From Gammaproteobacteria bacterium (GTDB lineage: Bacteria; Pseudomonadota; Gammaproteobacteria; J113), in the NCBI GenBank assembly GCA_003694425.1, contig RFJX01000282.1:1-6367 (forward strand): 6,367 bases of DNA. Reading direction: 5' to 3'. The position numbers and the translations under genes were made by a program. The notes beneath the pieces were generated by a model that was given only the letters and a program-made list of their open reading frames with translations, was not told the DNA's origin and made no database searches. This document shows positions 5,503 to 6,367 of the stretch, in pieces (within the stretch, counting starts at the first letter, position 1; every line of letters starts with the position of its first letter).

Positions 5503-6367
5503 TCAGTGCTCGCTTGCCGGTCCGCCGATGGGACCTTCGCGCTCACCCCCGGTCTGTGGAGACTCGGCCCGGGTGCCGCCGGCGTCATCACCACCTTCGT
5601 CCTCCCAGCCCTCCGGCTCCCGGGGCGGACGTCCGGCCATGATGTCGTCCAGCTGGCCCGAATCCAGGGTCTCGTACTTCATCAGGGCCTCTGCCATCAG
5701 ATGCAGCTTGTCGAGGTTCTCCTCCAGGATCTTCCTGGCCCGCTGATAGTTGCGATCGACGATGGCCCGCACCTCCTCCTCGATGAGGTGCGCGGTCTCA
5801 TCGGACATGCTCTTGTGCTGGGTGACCGAGCGGCCGAGGAATACCTCACCCTCGTCCTCGGTATAGGTGAGGGGACCGAGCCTTTCCGACAGCCCCCACT
5901 TGGTGACCATGTTGCGGGCGATCTCGGTCACCCGCTGCAGGTCGTTGGAGGCACCGGTGGTGACATGCTCTGGGCCGAAGATCAGTTCCTCCGCGACGCG
6001 GCCGCCGAAGAGGCTGCAGATCTGGCTCTCCAGCCGCTCCTTGCTGTTGCTGTAGCGGTCCTCCTCGGGCAGGAACATGGTCACGCCGAGGGCCCGCCCG
6101 CGGGGGATGATGGTCACCTTGTAGACCGGATCGTGCGAGGGCACGCTGCGGCCGACGATGGCGTGTCCGGCCTCGTGGTAGGCGGTCAGCCGCTTCTCCT
6201 CCTCGCTCATCACCATGGACTTGCGCTCGGCGCCCATCATGATCTTGTCCTTGGCCTTCTCGAAGTCCTCCATGTCCACCAGCCGCTTGTTGGCGCGGGC
6301 GGCGAACAGGGCGGCCTCGTTGACCAGGTTGGCCAGATCGGCGCCGGAGAACCCGGGGGTACCGCGG
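5503..6367 (-). CDS. ftsH: ATP-dependent zinc metalloprotease FtsH, C-terminal part
   Basis: FtsH is the membrane-anchored AAA+ protease that degrades misfolded membrane proteins and regulators such as LpxC and sigma-32 in E. coli. The frame is open to the right edge, so the N-terminal membrane segments and most of the ATPase domain are outside; 287 residues are visible. They begin [20 protein letters not shown], the helical end of the AAA module. The zinc site HEAGH (6163-6177) follows, and then the third ligand Asp in TGASNDLQR (5941-5943). The spacing from the first His to this Asp, 78 residues, equals that of E. coli (His417 to Asp495). The core continues GEVFLGRSV and ALMKYETLD, then ends in a Gly/Glu-rich disordered tail of about 45 residues after MAGRPP. 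The GTG at 6277-6279 is internal ([12 protein letters not shown]), not a start. Its neighbours are the terminator and glmM. Confidence 0.97.
   Translation of the reverse strand, partial: RGTPGFSGADLANLVNEAALFAARANKRLVDMEDFEKAKDKIMMGAERKSMVMSEEEKRLTAYHEAGHAIVGRSVPSHDPVYKVTIIPRGRALGVTMFLPEEDRYSNSKERLESQICSLFGGRVAEELIFGPEHVTTGASNDLQRVTEIARNMVTKWGLSERLGPLTYTEDEGEVFLGRSVTQHKSMSDETAHLIEEEVRAIVDRNYQRARKILEENLDKLHLMAEALMKYETLDSGQLDDIMAGRPPREPEGWEDEGGDDAGGTRAESPQTGGEREGPIGGPASEH

Noticed and set aside
1..6367. A hidden defence, toxin-antitoxin or biosynthetic system
   Set aside because: Every long conserved frame is a known housekeeping family, and the only unexplained DNA is the repeat region around 3526-4082. 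I found no candidate small gene there with a credible start and ribosome site.

Overview
The window is GC-rich chromosomal DNA carrying housekeeping genes. The proteins read like those of a gammaproteobacterium: FtsH and GlmM follow the E. coli proteins closely, and the lysine-pathway genes have the dapC-dapD-yffB order common in this class. A free-living, high-GC member such as one of the Chromatiales/Ectothiorhodospiraceae would fit, but that is a guess from protein flavour and base composition.

Layout from left to right: (1) The 3' end of an alpha/beta hydrolase gene on the + strand (1-497). It meets tail to tail, with a 16-base overlap, a ten-helix EamA/DMT-family transporter gene on the - strand (482-1390). 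(2) A 41-base divergent gap, then a + strand lysine/diaminopimelate operon: dapC (1432-2631), dapD (2701-3525) and a Spx/ArsC-like yffB-type reductase (3571-3924). DapD makes N-succinyl-2-amino-6-ketopimelate and DapC transaminates it to N-succinyl-LL-diaminopimelate. The next enzyme, DapE, is not here. (3) A convergent 158-base gap filled almost exactly by a 154-base repeat-bounded element (3927-4080). (4) On the - strand, ftsH (C-terminal 287 residues, 5503 to the right edge), a strong intrinsic terminator, then glmM (4083-5429), which makes glucosamine-1-phosphate for peptidoglycan and LPS. Both the dap genes and glmM therefore feed cell-wall precursor synthesis.

The unusual feature is a 29-base dispersed repeat built from the heptamer CACGGAG, present three times (3529-3557, 3927-3955, and inverted at 4052-4080). 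Each copy starts 2-3 bases after the stop codon of a different gene (dapD, yffB, glmM) and points the same way as that gene. The second and third copies form imperfect terminal inverted repeats around a hairpin-bearing core. The element also sits where two expected gene orders break off: dapE should often follow yffB, and tpiA/secG often follow glmM. Separately, folP, normally between ftsH and glmM, is missing, and a perfect 12-bp terminator hairpin stands in its place. I see no defence system, RNA gene, CRISPR array or complete mobile element, and no clearly new protein family.
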